Positions 31,707 to 42,960 of a stretch of 64,000 bases of DNA are shown piece after piece. Source of the DNA: Paramyrothecium sp. XJ0827. Lineage: Eukaryota > Ascomycota > Sordariomycetes > Hypocreales > Stachybotryaceae. Below the pieces are notes generated by a model that did no database searches, was not told the origin of the DNA, and saw nothing but the letters and a program-made list of their open reading frames with translations. Location: positions 3,286,001 to 3,350,000 of the forward strand of contig JAJFPB010000008.1 in assembly GCA_020881915.1 (NCBI GenBank), in the 5' to 3' direction. The translations under genes and the position numbers were made by a program. Positions within the stretch are counted from its first letter, which is position 1. Every line of letters starts with the position of its first letter.

Positions 31707-32985
31707 ATGGATCTCAAAGTCAAAGCCTACATCCCGACCACGGGCAAGTTCAGTCACGATATTTTGCGAAAGAAGATTTTACGACCTATACCAAGACCTC
31801 CAAATCAAATCCATAAGTTGAGCGGTTATGAGTGTCCTTTTCCTCAGCCTTCTGCTGCTACTAGCAAGTTGGTTGACTTAACTGGAGACTTTAATGTGCC
31901 GCTCTCAACTCCAGAGTATAGCCAGCAACAGCCAATCAATAATATTCAAAACCAGCTACGTATATTTTAAGATGCTGTTTCGCCGACAAATACTAAACTT
32001 CACAGATACTCAAGCGGATACAGTTGCACGCGAGGCTACACCCGACCCTACCGTATGCTGTAGTCAGGAGAGCCGTGCATTACAACAAAATGCAGAGGAA
32101 GCAATCATCGGCGACACAGGGCTACGTTCAAATGTACACAAAGGAGAGGAAACAGTCGGAAGCTCTATACCTGCCGAGCCACCGTCCTCATCCGCACACA
32201 AACCAGACCAAACTGTTAAGATTACAGACAACCATCAGCCATCCCATATAACTTCGTTTCAAGAACATCTACTACAGGCGGCAGGAGCGAGCCACAACCC
32301 TATGGAACAAACTTATTACTCTTTAGCTACAGCAGAGGAATCTCTCAATAGCTTACAAAAGCCAGCAATTCAAGATTTTGATCTACACCAATCACCCACT
32401 ATAAGAACAATCAGTCCGACACCGGGGTTTGATGCTTCCTGTGAAGTAACATTCCTAGAACAGAAGAAGCGAAAGAAGAGAATCCGCTATGGGCTGGATT
32501 TCAAGAAAAAGAAATCAGCTAAAATCAGTAAGTAGAGTTTGTCGCAATATATACCTTGTTATTGATTATATATAGGCCGAACTTGCGATCAAAAAGAAAT
32601 CAATTACAATATAGCAAACCCCGGGGCAAGCTGCGCAAATGAAGGAGAGACCATGGACCTCGATAGTTGTATCACTGTCTCAGTCATCAAGACTCATGCT
32701 CCTCCTGAGGAGAGCCAACCTATTTCATCAGTAGCCCCTATAGACGAAAATTGGGGAATTGACGCTATAATAGGCAAGGAAATTATCGGCGGCGTTAGTT
32801 TCTATTTGGTTCGTTGGAAATCAACTCTGGTGCCTGAGCATGAGGTCCACCACCTGGTAGAGCAGTGGGACATCGATGGTGAACCGACAAAAGAAGTAGT
32901 CGATGCGGTCCAGTACTACCGAATCCACTGGAAACCAACACTTGAGAGCCGAGAACGAAATCGACGCCCCGGAACTTATTCATAA
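31707..32985 (+). CDS. Tandem chromodomain protein, three exons, 394 aa
   Basis: Exons are 31707..31959, 32006..32527 and 32576..32985. The introns are 46 nt (GTATAT ... ATACTAAACTTCACAG) and 48 nt (GTAAGT ... TATATAG), and the phases match throughout. The N terminus is basic. KLVDLTGDF near residue 55 resembles a SUMO-interacting motif. A long disordered middle ends in a strong nuclear-localisation-type cluster (KKRKKRIRYG, FKKKKSAK). The C terminus, about residues 315-385, has two chromo-like units: GKEIIGGVSFYLVRWKSTL and TKEVVDAVQYYRIHWKPTL. The two units resemble each other, suggesting internal duplication. A nuclear, chromatin-reading role is likely from the domain type. The layout parallels 1240..2340, but the sequences are diverged. 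Confidence 0.75.
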
Positions 32986-33264
32986 ATTTGAGAATATGTT
33001 CAAAAGCAGCAGAAGATAATGTTGGGTCCAACTGAGAGTTTGGAAAATACTAGCGTTTATTATCTAGAGACGAGTGATTTTAGAGCTGTGTTGAGTATAT
33101 CTTATAGCAGCAATGAGTATGTACTATATAAAATGAAAGAAAAATGTCATTAAGTTTCACAAAAACGTATATCCATGGTGAATAAAGGGTTAATGATCTC
33201 AAAAGTCCAGCATATAAGAACGAAATCCTTTCGACGCGGTATGTTACAAGTCCTGTAGACATGC
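32986..33264. other. 3' flank of the chromodomain gene, no feature
   Basis: AT-rich non-coding sequence. Confidence 0.35.
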
Positions 33265-33965
33265 TACGTCATTCGGCATATCAAGCTATACTTTGTTGGG
33301 CAGCAAGACCTTGACATGCCATCCAGAGTAGAACCTTAACTCGGACTAAACTCAGTTTGTTCCTGTGAGTCCACTATGTGCGCATTTAACCATTTCGGGG
33401 CGGTTACTCCCTACGTTACGGCACACTACAACCGTCTATTGCTGCTTAGGTCAGCTTCAAACCAGGGTTTAATTTTTTCCCATTGGCTAGAAGAAAGAGA
33501 GGGTATACCTATTCTCCACTGGACATATGTGCGCATTTTAACCATTTCAAGGTGATTATAGGTTGCTGCTAGTTACCATACTCTACGGTGCTGATGCTGG
33601 TAGTTACAAAAATGCAAGGGTGTGCAGACAAGCCTATACGACTAAATACATCCTGACCATCTCTTTGCCACTTTGTTTTCTCCATTTCAAGATCAAGCCA
33701 AAGTAGCTCAAAGTCCCAGCACCATGGCCAAGCGCTCACGATGCGTAGCCGTTTCTGCCATTCGATCCAGACTAGGTACTGTTTTCTGCCGGACAAAAAC
33801 ACCTACCATTCTTCTCTATTGGTGTTCCTAGTTCTGGTCCTCCATTCTGCCATATCCAACATTCGTCAATAATGAATTTTCTGCCGTGTTCCCATTTTTT
33901 GGTACTGATGAACCACACGTCAGAGAGAATGGGCTGCTTTCTGCATTCAAAAACCACTTGGAGGC
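33265..33965. repeat. Dispersed repeat, copy 2 of family R3
   Basis: Ordered matches to 14775..15165. The motif GTGCGCATTTTAACCATTTC occurs twice inside this copy (about 33380 and 33530). The minus strand has two frames, 33772..33957 (KKWEHGRKFIIDECWIWQNGG) and 33569..33802 (YLVWIEWQKRLRIVSAWPWCW). These may be pieces of one decayed protein. Family unknown. Confidence 0.5.
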
Positions 33966-34069
33966 CTCCCGAGGAACTGCTTAGAACTCGAGGACAGTGT
34001 ATGACTCTCCCAAAATAAACTACACCAAAGACTGCTGAGTTTTGGCAAATACCAAACGGGAAAAGATGA

Positions 34070-35000
34070 TTTGCTTATGAGTTGCCCAAAGTGATTTCGC
34101 CGACGGAGTCACCGATATGAATAAGGCTTCCGGCTGTCAAGGATGGACAGGAGGTGAAAGGAACAACGAGTGGCATGAGTCGGGCGTGGACCGGCAGCGC
34201 TTGGCATCGATTTAGGGGCATTTGGTGTATTAGCTCGTCAACAGGCATCCATGGATCAAGGTCATACCACACCTGCGAGGACGAGGCCAAGGTCAAGGGA
34301 TGGGCCGAGTTGTCATCAGGAGAAGACAATGTTGGCCTACATGAAGCCCATCAACGGTAATCAACAAGGTCAGCGCGATCTCAAACGTATGTAATAGGGT
34401 TAGCGACGCCGCGATTGGTGGTCCAACATTACCTTGGAAAATGCCTCATCATGAGCTCACGTGGAATCGAATACGCCGAGGCTAATGTGGGCTTTTGACT
34501 CCATCGCTCATTCTACGACTCTCAAGATGCATACGGCAAGGTCGGCAGCGGTGACGAGAGAGGCCAAGACTCACTCATGCATGTGTTGGCCAGCAAGGAG
34601 CCGAGGCGGAGCAGATGATCCCTCGTTCAAGGTTCAAGGGAAGAGTTTCTCAGGGTGCGACACTCAGGGGCTGCGGCGTCACGCCGACGTCAAATAAGCC
34701 TGATGGGTAAACAGGAAGCTTCAAAATGTTTTGGTATAGCCACTCCATCGTCAGCCTGCGCCATGTTTCTTGCATCATCTCACCGAAGCATGCGCTAGAT
34801 CCTGGTTTCAGTAACTCCGCGTACGAAGACAGAGTTCTTCCGATCAAAAAGCCAAACACTATACGCAGCTTAGACTTGGCAAAAGCCTGACAGATGGTGA
34901 TCTGCTCACAATTTACCCAAGATAGTTCCGCCGACGGAGGGACCGGGATGAATGCACAGCTGAAGACAATTAGAGCCTTCTCAACCCCTTGGTCTCGAAC
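34070..35000. repeat. Repeat-rich DNA with a family R2 copy
   Basis: The segment at about 34430..35000 follows the same order of landmarks as 5180..5560, including CGACACTCAGGGGCTGCGG and AGATAGTTCCGCCGACGGAGG. A further CGCCGACGGAGTCACCGATATG piece lies at about 34090. No coding support. Confidence 0.55.
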
Positions 35001-36403
35001 GCCAAGGGTGGCAGGGACGTGGACGGAAGGGCGACGCTATGGGATCAACGGCCATACCTAAATGCTAGGGAAGCAGTGTTCAGGGGCTGCGCCTCGGTTG
35101 TTGGATGGAAAATCCAGATTTCGACGCCATCTCAACTTACCGATGGCTTAGGCATCATGAAGGAGGAAGGGTAGCTGTGTGGGACCAGAAGGACCAGCAT
35201 TAATGGCTCACCAGAAAGCCTCTCAAGCATTGCCATTACCCGAGATTTGCTCTGTCAGCCTAGGACAGAAGCCGCGATGGGGGCTGAGATAATGTGGCGG
35301 CACCAACATATCCACCATCCTCCAAGAACGCTAGTAAAGTGAAGCGGAGCCGGGCAAAATGCCATGGTGGAGCGCACCAATAACAGCATGGAGCCGTCTT
35401 CGTTGGTGAAAAGGGCCTGGTCTGTCAAGGCCTCGCCCTCAAGACCTAGTACAGGGCCTACCGCAAACCAGGATTGGACGGTTCACACCAGTCATGCCAA
35501 CCAGGATACTGCATCGATTCCAAAATTTCCACCAAGAATGTCACCTAATTACGGCGCAGCGCTTACGTCTTCATGCTTTAACAGCAAGGCTTCTGTCTTT
35601 AACCATAGGCCATAAGTAGCATAATTCTAAATGGAAATGCTTTATCTCCTCGGATTAACCATCTAAAAGAATTTCAATGTCAATCGGAGAAGAATGACTG
35701 ATTTCCCACGGTAAGCTGTTAATGATTGCCTGGAGTTACTTCAGTGCACAGGCTGCAGCCTGAACTACGGCGCCCACTTTAAGACTCGACAGGGATTTGC
35801 AGACTGCCTAGTAGTGGTTGATGTGCATCACACACCAGTGGCACGAATGATAAGCGCGCGATTCCTTGTTACGGCATATGGCGAACTAACAATCGGCCTC
35901 CGACACGGGCTTGAGTCATTTGATCCCGGCCAGGTATCCTAGGTCTCTTCCGGTACCTCCTTTTTAAGCGCTTGTGATGGTCACGAAACAAGGGGTTTTG
36001 AGATCGCCGCGGCGCTAATGGCGGGGTTGGCTCGCTATCATTGGTTGGGGTCCAGACGCTCCCCAGCAGTCCAAGCCTCAACACCATCGAGGCCTGCCTG
36101 AAATGATCGTGATGACCTATTCTAAACACAAACTAACAACCAACATATCCCCAAAAGGGTCGAGGACAAGAATCGTCAGAACCAACACGGTATGGGTATA
36201 CAGGATGTAGAAACCAACATGACGAGTGTGTGCTGCGCTCTGCTTCATCGCCATGTATTTAAAGGCTGGTCTTTCCCAGTTACTTTGGAGATGTCAAGTC
36301 ACAGACGCATCATCTCAAGCTTCCACGCATTTTTTCACTACCCTTACTCATTTATCCTCTCACTCCTGCCCATAAACTTCAAGTCTTCAATCTTTTCACC
36401 GCC
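35001..36403. other. Gene-free interval
   Basis: Nothing that I can support. A TATTTAAAG at about 36255 is a possible TATA-like element for the gene that starts at 36404. Confidence 0.35.
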
Positions 36404-36833
36404 ATGTCTGTTCAGGATTGTAGAATTCTGCTTCAACAACTGGAGGTTCGCTACAACAGGAACAATACCGGTCTCAATGTTCAATCGGACTCCTACAGGC
36501 TGTTCCTCTGGACCAACGGTGGAAACGTGAGCCTTTCCGTCACTTACAATGGGAACTCCTCAAGCCGGCGACTCGAAGTGTATGGGAGAAAGAGCCTGAA
36601 GCGCACACTCGAGTCACTGGCCAACCTTGGACCAGGTCATGAGGGTTCCTACCGTGACGGAAACCATTACTTCACTTTCCAGTTCACGGCAGGTATGCAT
36701 TCCTTCGCAGATATCCGTGTGCGACGATAGGTATGCTAACCGAAGACTTTTAGAGAGAGCCATCGAAACATTTGATGATTTTTTCGACGGGGACGACAAC
36801 CAGCCAACGTCGTCTTACTACAACAATGTCTGA
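36404..36833 (+). CDS. Small two-exon hypothetical protein, 122 aa
   Basis: Exon 1 is 36404..36692 and exon 2 is 36754..36833. The 61-nt intron starts GCAG|GTATGC, has a TGCTAACCG branch and ends CTTTTAG; the phases match. Without splicing the frame stops 13 residues into the intron. The product has alternating beta-type segments (LFLWTNGGNVSLSVTYNG, HYFTFQFTAER) and an acidic tail (FDDFFDGDD). No signal peptide. It reads like a small beta-rich cytoplasmic protein. Family unknown. Confidence 0.6.
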
Positions 36834-37376
36834 TTGAGCATGCACAAGCAGCAATTTCGGTTTACAGTCTTCTTCATGGGGAGAAGGGAAGGGGCTTGGC
36901 TTTTGCTATGTTTGATTTGGCCTGTTAGTCTGTTGACAGATTTCTGGCTTGCTTTATTCTGTCTTTTTTGTTTTGTGATGGTTTGTCTTCCTCTCTCTCT
37001 TTGGAAGGCTTCAATAGTGTTTCCGCTGTGCGGAATTGCTTTATATCTTAAAGCCCAAGCATGTACATTATAAGCACGCTTTATGGGGGAAAACACACGC
37101 TGAGCTGCTCGTTCATCTGTGACTGATTCGAATCCGGTTCCTCAAAAGTAGAGGGTTTGCTCTCCTTCTCCAGGTTGTAGTGGCTACTAGTAGCTGAACT
37201 CGGTTTAATCACTATCGCTGAATTCTGCTTCGAGTCCAGGAGCATGAGCGGTCACACAGGACGATACGGTTGGCGCCTCCGCGAACTATCATTGGCGTGG
37301 GTGACTGAGCACTATGACTGGCAAGCTGGAAAACTTATTTCGTGTACTTCTACAAACAGGGCACTAAGTCAAGGCG
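36834..37376. other. Intergenic, no supported feature
   Basis: Downstream flank of the 122-aa gene. I considered a tRNA-like T-arm near 37120 and did not accept it. Confidence 0.35.
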
Positions 37377-37524
37377 GGGGAAGATGACATCCCTCAGAAG
37401 TGACACCCCCTATCATTTTTATCTTATTTTTTGAGATTTTTTCGAAGCTATAGGGTAAGTTAGTAAAACTAACGTAATAATTGACAGGGGGTGTCAGCTT
37501 CTAGGGGATGTTAGCTTTCTTCCC
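37377..37524. mobile_element. MITE-like element with terminal inverted repeats of about 40 bp
   Basis: The left end reads GGGGAAGATGACATCCCTCA then GAAGTGACACCCCCTATCA. The reverse complement of the right end reads AGGGAAGAAAGCTAACATCC then CCTAGAAGCTGACACCCCCTGTCA. The interior of about 70 bp is AT-rich and non-coding. The size, inverted ends and lack of coding capacity fit a miniature inverted-repeat transposable element. I could not fix a target-site duplication. Confidence 0.7.
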
Positions 37525-37742
37525 TCATTGACATACGGGCTAGGCGGTTTGGGATCCATTCCCAAGTGGAATGTGCACCGTACCGTGACTCTACTTTATT
37601 CGGGTTATTCGGGCGAAGATGTAGGATGCAGGTTGTTTGGGCTAAAAGTTCTCAAGCATCTCAAGACAATAGCGCAATGATCATCTACGCAAGGTATGGA
37701 TCCCAACGTTCTAGGAATGCGTTCTTTCCGCACCGAGAGGAC

Positions 37743-38435
37743 GGTTGATTGATTGATTGATGTATTTCCGTCCAGCGGCCTAAAAGGCCGCTCAGGTCCC
37801 CTATAGGGGCACAGGACGTGCTGAGCTACTAGTATCTACAGTCCACACGAGCAAAGGATCCCCGCATCTGCGTGGTCGAATCGCTCGTGGTACTCCGCGA
37901 AGTCGCCATGCCGCGATCTAGCGGCGAGGAGATGATGGAGCATGCTCCGCGAGAGCGAGAGCTCCGGCGGACATCTGGTTGTGGCTGAGAGCTCGAGTGC
38001 TTTGTACTTATCGGGTGCAGATTCTTCCCACCAGGCTTTGAAAGCGTCTTTGGGCCGCTGTTTAGCGGCGCGACGCAGATAAGCCAGCGTTGGGAGAGCA
38101 CCTGCAGGGACTGGCTTGAGGCATCCAGCTTTTGCTTGAGCATCTGCTTCTTCGTTTCCGGGGATCTTGGCGTGGCCGGGAACCCAACGGACCTTCGTGG
38201 CGCCGTGCGAAGCGGCGAGTGTCTGGAACTCGACGAAGACATCCTGTGAGGAGTCGGAGGGCTTGCCTCGGAGGCAGGTGGCCGCAGCGAGGTTGTCGAG
38301 ACAGACCATGATCGTCCGTTCTGAGCTGTCTTGGGTGCTAAGAGCTGCCTTGAGCCCCTCCAGAGCACCGGTAGCTTCGGCGTCGAAAACCTCGGCTGGG
38401 CCGAGGCGATCAGAACCTTGGGTGATTGTTTGGCT
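37743..38435 (-). mobile_element. 5'-truncated Tad-type LINE with RNase H domain (element A)
   Basis: The minus strand encodes an RNase H-like domain: LDNLAAATCLRG, WVPGHAKIPGNEEADAQAKAG, and a C-terminal tail AYLRRAAKQRPKDAFKAWWEE typical of fungal Tad/I-clade LINE proteins. The 3' end of the element is at 37743, where the strand ends in a (TCAA)n tail after a hairpin-rich segment (GGCCTTTTAGGCC, CCCCTATAGGGG). Only the last 700 bp remain, consistent with incomplete reverse transcription. The reverse transcriptase part is missing. Confidence 0.8.
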
Positions 38436-38449
38436 GACCGAAGGACGGC

Positions 38450-39657
38450 TTGATTGATTGATTGATGTATTTTCCGTCCAGCGGCCTTCGGGCCGCTCAG
38501 GTCCCCTATAGGGGCACAGGACGTGCTAGGCTAAACTATACAGAAGAACGAGCTGTCAGAGGCCTCACCCAGCGCTTCTTGCAAGACCTCGTAGGAAGGG
38601 CTGTCGAGCCCAACTTCTAGGAGGCGGCTTTACTACCTTTCCCCATAGGTAGGTTTTCGCTAAGCGCGCAGTACAAGTGTCTATGGCTACTCCTCCGCTA
38701 GCCGCCCCTCCGCCAGTCCATCTAGCATATCGTAGGCTCAAAGGCGCATTGTTCTGAGAGGGCATCCCGTCAGCGGGAACAGATCCCTCGCCAGCCGAGA
38801 ATTCTCTTGCACGGGTAGATCAAGTAGCTTCCACACCCTACGGTACAAAAACTATGTCCTCCACGGTCGCCAGCAGCTACGACCGAGGCCGCGCATCCTT
38901 AGGGGAAAACCCCTCGCAAGGGGAAAACCCCAAGGCGGCTGGAACGCTGCCCTGCGGGAGGAGACGATCGCCTCCTTCCGCGATCTCCAGGTAAGCTCTG
39001 TACCATTTTGACCCAGCGGTTTATGTCTGTGCTGTCTCGACGTAGCGAGACAGAATTGTCGGTCCCGGTTGCATTCGGGCAGCAGCCAAAGCTGCGGAAG
39101 AAAGAAGGTCTCTGGGTAGGATGTAACCGCAGAGGTCGGTCGGGGCAGCGCGAAGCTGCGAGTCAGAGCGAGGGCGCAACACCCCAGGAAAGTCGAGCGG
39201 CTGTGGCTGCAGAAGAGTGTCTGAGAGGCGTAGGGGCCCCGGAATATGTCGGGGGTAACAAGAGGGTCGAGCAGCAGAGTGCCGCGTGTGTCTGGGCAGC
39301 CAAGGCTGCAGAGGTCGGTCAGTCGGTCGGTCAGTCGGTCGGTCAGCTGGGTAGGAGAGGGCACCGGGCCCGGAATGTCGGATGGCGCGCGAAGCCAGAA
39401 AGTCGAGGCTCAGAAGAGCCGAAGGTAGTCAGTAGGAAGGAGCGCCCGAAGGCAAAGTTAGAAGCTCGCGAAGCTCAATGTCGTCGGCACCAGCATGGCA
39501 AAGAAAGGTCAACTCTCTGAATCCCTTTCTTGTGGCGGTTGTTAGGGTCCCGATAAAGCCCCGGTGGATTTGCTGCCAAATTTAGCCTGCGAAAGATTTT
39601 CCCCTAGCAAAACACTAACAGTCGTAGCCAAGGGAAAATTTTACAGGAGAGAGTTGA
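38450..39657 (-). mobile_element. LINE-type insertion with 14-bp target-site duplication (element B)
   Basis: Element B starts (3' end) at 38450 with the same (TTGA)n, GGCCTTCGGGCC and CCCCTATAGGGG segment as element A. It extends to 39657. It is flanked by identical 14-bp copies of GACCGAAGGACGGC at 38436..38449 and 39658..39671. Beyond the shared 80-bp 3' end the sequence differs from element A and has no RNase H domain. It is GC-rich and contains a GTCGGTCA tandem stretch at about 39315..39350. It may be a non-autonomous LINE derivative. Confidence 0.75.
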
Positions 39658-39925
39658 GACCGAAGGACGGCACGAAATAGTTTGATGCTGTAGGGTAAGA
39701 CTTACTCTTAAAGTACTAGTAGGCTAGCGTGCGAAAGTGAACTTTGACCAAAGTCACGTGTATCTTATCTAATCTCTCACTGGCTGTTTCATCCTCCTAA
39801 ACGTCTAGCGCTTAGGAAAGAAAGGAGCATCTGGCTCGTTTGCGGTGGCGACCATCTCGGCTTTGACATGTGCGAAGAGGCTCAACAGTTCGCCAAACGG
39901 CAGCGAGGTATTAACCACCGCAAGG

Positions 39926-42415
39926 ATGTCATCAACGTCGATCGACGACATACCTATTCCGGAGAGGTCCAGCAAGCGCCGCCCATCACTTTGGTCACAA
40001 AACACCCCTCAGTTTCCTCGACCCCCCCTTCCACCGCCCATCAGCCATCCGTCCGTTGGTTCAAACAACCGCGTCGTATTTCTCGCACGTCAGGCTTTTA
40101 AACGAGCTCTGGAAGATGGACGTGGCCGCTTTGAGGAAGATGCAAACCCCACCGCCAACCAAACTCCCACGGGCATCACGGTCGACCTCAGCCACAACGC
40201 CATTGCGAAGCTTCCCGCAGATGTCATCGACATTATCAATCACGACCTCGAACGGTACGCTATTCCCACAATCATTCGATGTCGCATAGCTGACTTATGA
40301 CCCATGAATGCAGGCTCGCTTTGTCTCACAACTTAATTGCGGCCCTCCCATCCCGCATGTCCACCTGCACATCCCTGCGCTATCTGAACCTTCGCCATAA
40401 TGCGATAGCCGAGTTTCCCGATGTGGTATGTTTGAGAATCTCCTGGGGAGACCCCTGAAGCTAAGCTATCGCAGCTCTCCGAGTTACCCACGTTAGAGAT
40501 CCTCGACCTAAGCAAGAATCGTCTCAGAAGTTTGCCAGAAAGCCTCATCAATCTGTCGTCGCTCAAAGTACTAGCTGTACAGAGGAATGCAATCCAAGTT
40601 CTTCCACTTTGCATTGCCGAGATGACAATACTTCGCGTGCTCAAGCTTGACGGAAATCCTGTTGAGCGACCAATTCAAGAGATTCTGCGAGAAAATACTC
40701 TGGATGCAGCAAGGAACGGTCGGGAGAATGAAGCTCTCGACGTCACCAACACTGTTCTTATCAAGCAATTTCTGAGAAGCAAAGCGCAACCGCCCACTTG
40801 GACCTCCTCTCCCGATACTGCAAGTGTGTCTAGTGAAGACACTCTGCTGTTCCGCCAGACCTCCAGGCAAAACCGTGGTGGCCGTTTCCCGGTCAAAGTA
40901 AATGGCACAGACATCGTGACATCGCGCCAACCTTCGATATCCAGCAAGTCACATGGCCTCACAATGTCACAACACAGTCTTGGTCTCCGAAGCCCCGAAC
41001 CTATGCGGACCTCACCGGGAGATGGTAGGAAGCACTCGCAAAGCGTTTCTGAGACATTAGGGCCACACGAAAGACGTGGGAATTACAGCGCCTCCCAGCG
41101 TGATGGACTCATATTGAGTCCCCATCCTGTTTCCCGAGATTGGCGCGAGACTCCATGCTTTGATCGATCAAGCCAACACCTCCGTGGCTTCAGTCTTAGT
41201 GCAGTAATGCCGCACACCTCGACAGCAAGGCCTGTGTCAAAGTCCGAGGGCATATCTGTTGAGGATCTACGTGCTATTATACCTCCCGAAGCCATTCAGT
41301 CAAATCCTCACAATCCATCCCTCGAAATATACCGATCTGTCTTTTTTTCACTGTATCAACTACACTGGCTAACCAAGTTACTTATACCCTTACTAAACGA
41401 TAACACAAGCAAGGAGCCAAGCGCTCAACTGCTTGCATACGATGCCGACTCTCATCTAAGCACGTTAGGAAGACTTATTGAGAGTGAGAATCGTTTGAGT
41501 CCGGATGGTACTCGGAGGGACAGTACTGCAGGGAATCTGCAACTCGTTTGTATGAACCTCACCAAGACATATGCATCCATCTGCTCACACCTGGCACGCA
41601 ATGTGGAACTCCTTGTTAATACCGCTGATTACCGCTATATTCGACACTTCATGTCTCTTCTATATAGTGGAATCACAGGTCTGCGCTCTGCGATTGAGGT
41701 ACCAGGGATGGAACGTGAATCTGTTACAAACACGATTACTCCAAAACGCCGGGGCGATCTATTTCGAGATGATCCACGGAACGCGCATTCTTCTTTAGCT
41801 CAGCGCAGGACAAAGAAAACGTCATCGAATGGACCTCCCGCGCTCTCCTTGAGAACGCCTTCTTTGCAACGCAATGAAACTGCCCCAAGTCTTCACTCCT
41901 CTAAACCAGACTCACAAGTCTTGCATTTCTATAATACGATCGAAAGGTCTTGCACACTTGTTCTCGACACCTTACCGACACTTCACAAACAATATTTAGC
42001 AGAACTGAGGAAGGCAGAGTCGCAACAGACACCATCCTTAGTTGCACAGACCTGGCGTGCAATGGTTCGAGTCTGTGTACAAACCATTCAGCTAGCAGAA
42101 ACACTACAAAATCGCACTCCGGCCACCCAGTCCTTTGTCCAGTACGCCAAAATGCCTCCACTGGATCTTTGCTATAATTTTGCGGCGGCATGGGCCGAGC
42201 TAGGCTCACAGTTTCAGCAATCTGCGCGTGTTATTCGGCCCTCCACCGATACCAAGAGGAAATTGCGAGAAATTCAAGTGCACATCAAAGAAATGATGAA
42301 TCATATGCTTGCTGTGTCACCGAACACTCCTCTGCATCCATTGTCATCATCGTTTCCCGTTACTCCAAAACAAGCTGCTCTGGGCCCGGCTGCTCGGGCT
42401 ACCGTGCCCGACTGA
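39926..42415 (+). CDS. SOG2: SOG2-like leucine-rich repeat protein of the RAM/MOR network, 793 aa
   Basis: Exons are 39926..40254, 40314..40425 and 40475..42415. The introns are 59 and 49 nt (CG|GTACGC ... TGCAG and GTG|GTATGT ... CGCAG) with matching phases. The start is the first ATG in the open frame; a frame without ATG extends to 39845. Residues from about 55 to 200 hold AFKRALEDGRGRF and several leucine-rich repeats (VDLSHNAIAKLP, LALSHNLIAALP, LNLRHNAIAEFP, LDLSKNRLRSLP). The rest matches the SOG2 domain: SLYQLHWLTKLLIPLL, VCMNLTKTYASICSHLARN and a conserved C-terminal helix bundle. SOG2 is a scaffold for the NDR kinase Cbk1/Cot-1 pathway of polarised growth. It is normally a single-copy core gene, which is unusual next to so many repeats. 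Confidence 0.85.
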
Positions 42416-42960
42416 GCCTGGTGTAAGGAAGGATGCGCACGCTTTAGCTCCGTATTTGTGTGGAATGCATGGAGTAAGCACCTGATATAATGCTTATTAG
42501 GTAGGGGGGTGGGGATGATGTTTATTTCTGTTTTAACCTTTTTGCGAGGAGTTCATTTTGAAGGTACCAGATTTGTCTTTCAATAGTGTACATGTACATT
42601 AAGTACGAGACGCATAATAGTTGGTTCTGCGTAAAGGGCAGCCCTTTATATTGTTACTGCTACCGGGCGTTGTGGATCTGATTTATTTTCGTGCAAAATA
42701 CTTACCGGACTTCACGGCCATCGGCGATGGCACATCTGTTGCAAGTTTCCATGGAGGCCTCTAGCATATCAATTTGAAAATAATGAACGATAACGACAAA
42801 ACAGCCCTGTTCGCTGCAGTTCATCGCACAATTTTGGGAGTCATGCTACCACAGTAAACTACAGGCTGGTGAATTATCAGCATCATCACAAACCCGTCCT
42901 AAGACATTGCTATCATAGAGCTGTATCGTTGAGTGGTCGAAAAACCAGACATCTTGGTAG
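42416..42960. other. Intergenic between converging SOG2 and carboxypeptidase
   Basis: 3' flanks of the two genes; no other feature seen. Confidence 0.4.

Noticed and set aside
37115..37140. TTCGAAT segment resembling a tRNA T-arm
   Set aside because: No matching acceptor stem, D-arm or anticodon arm could be placed around it.
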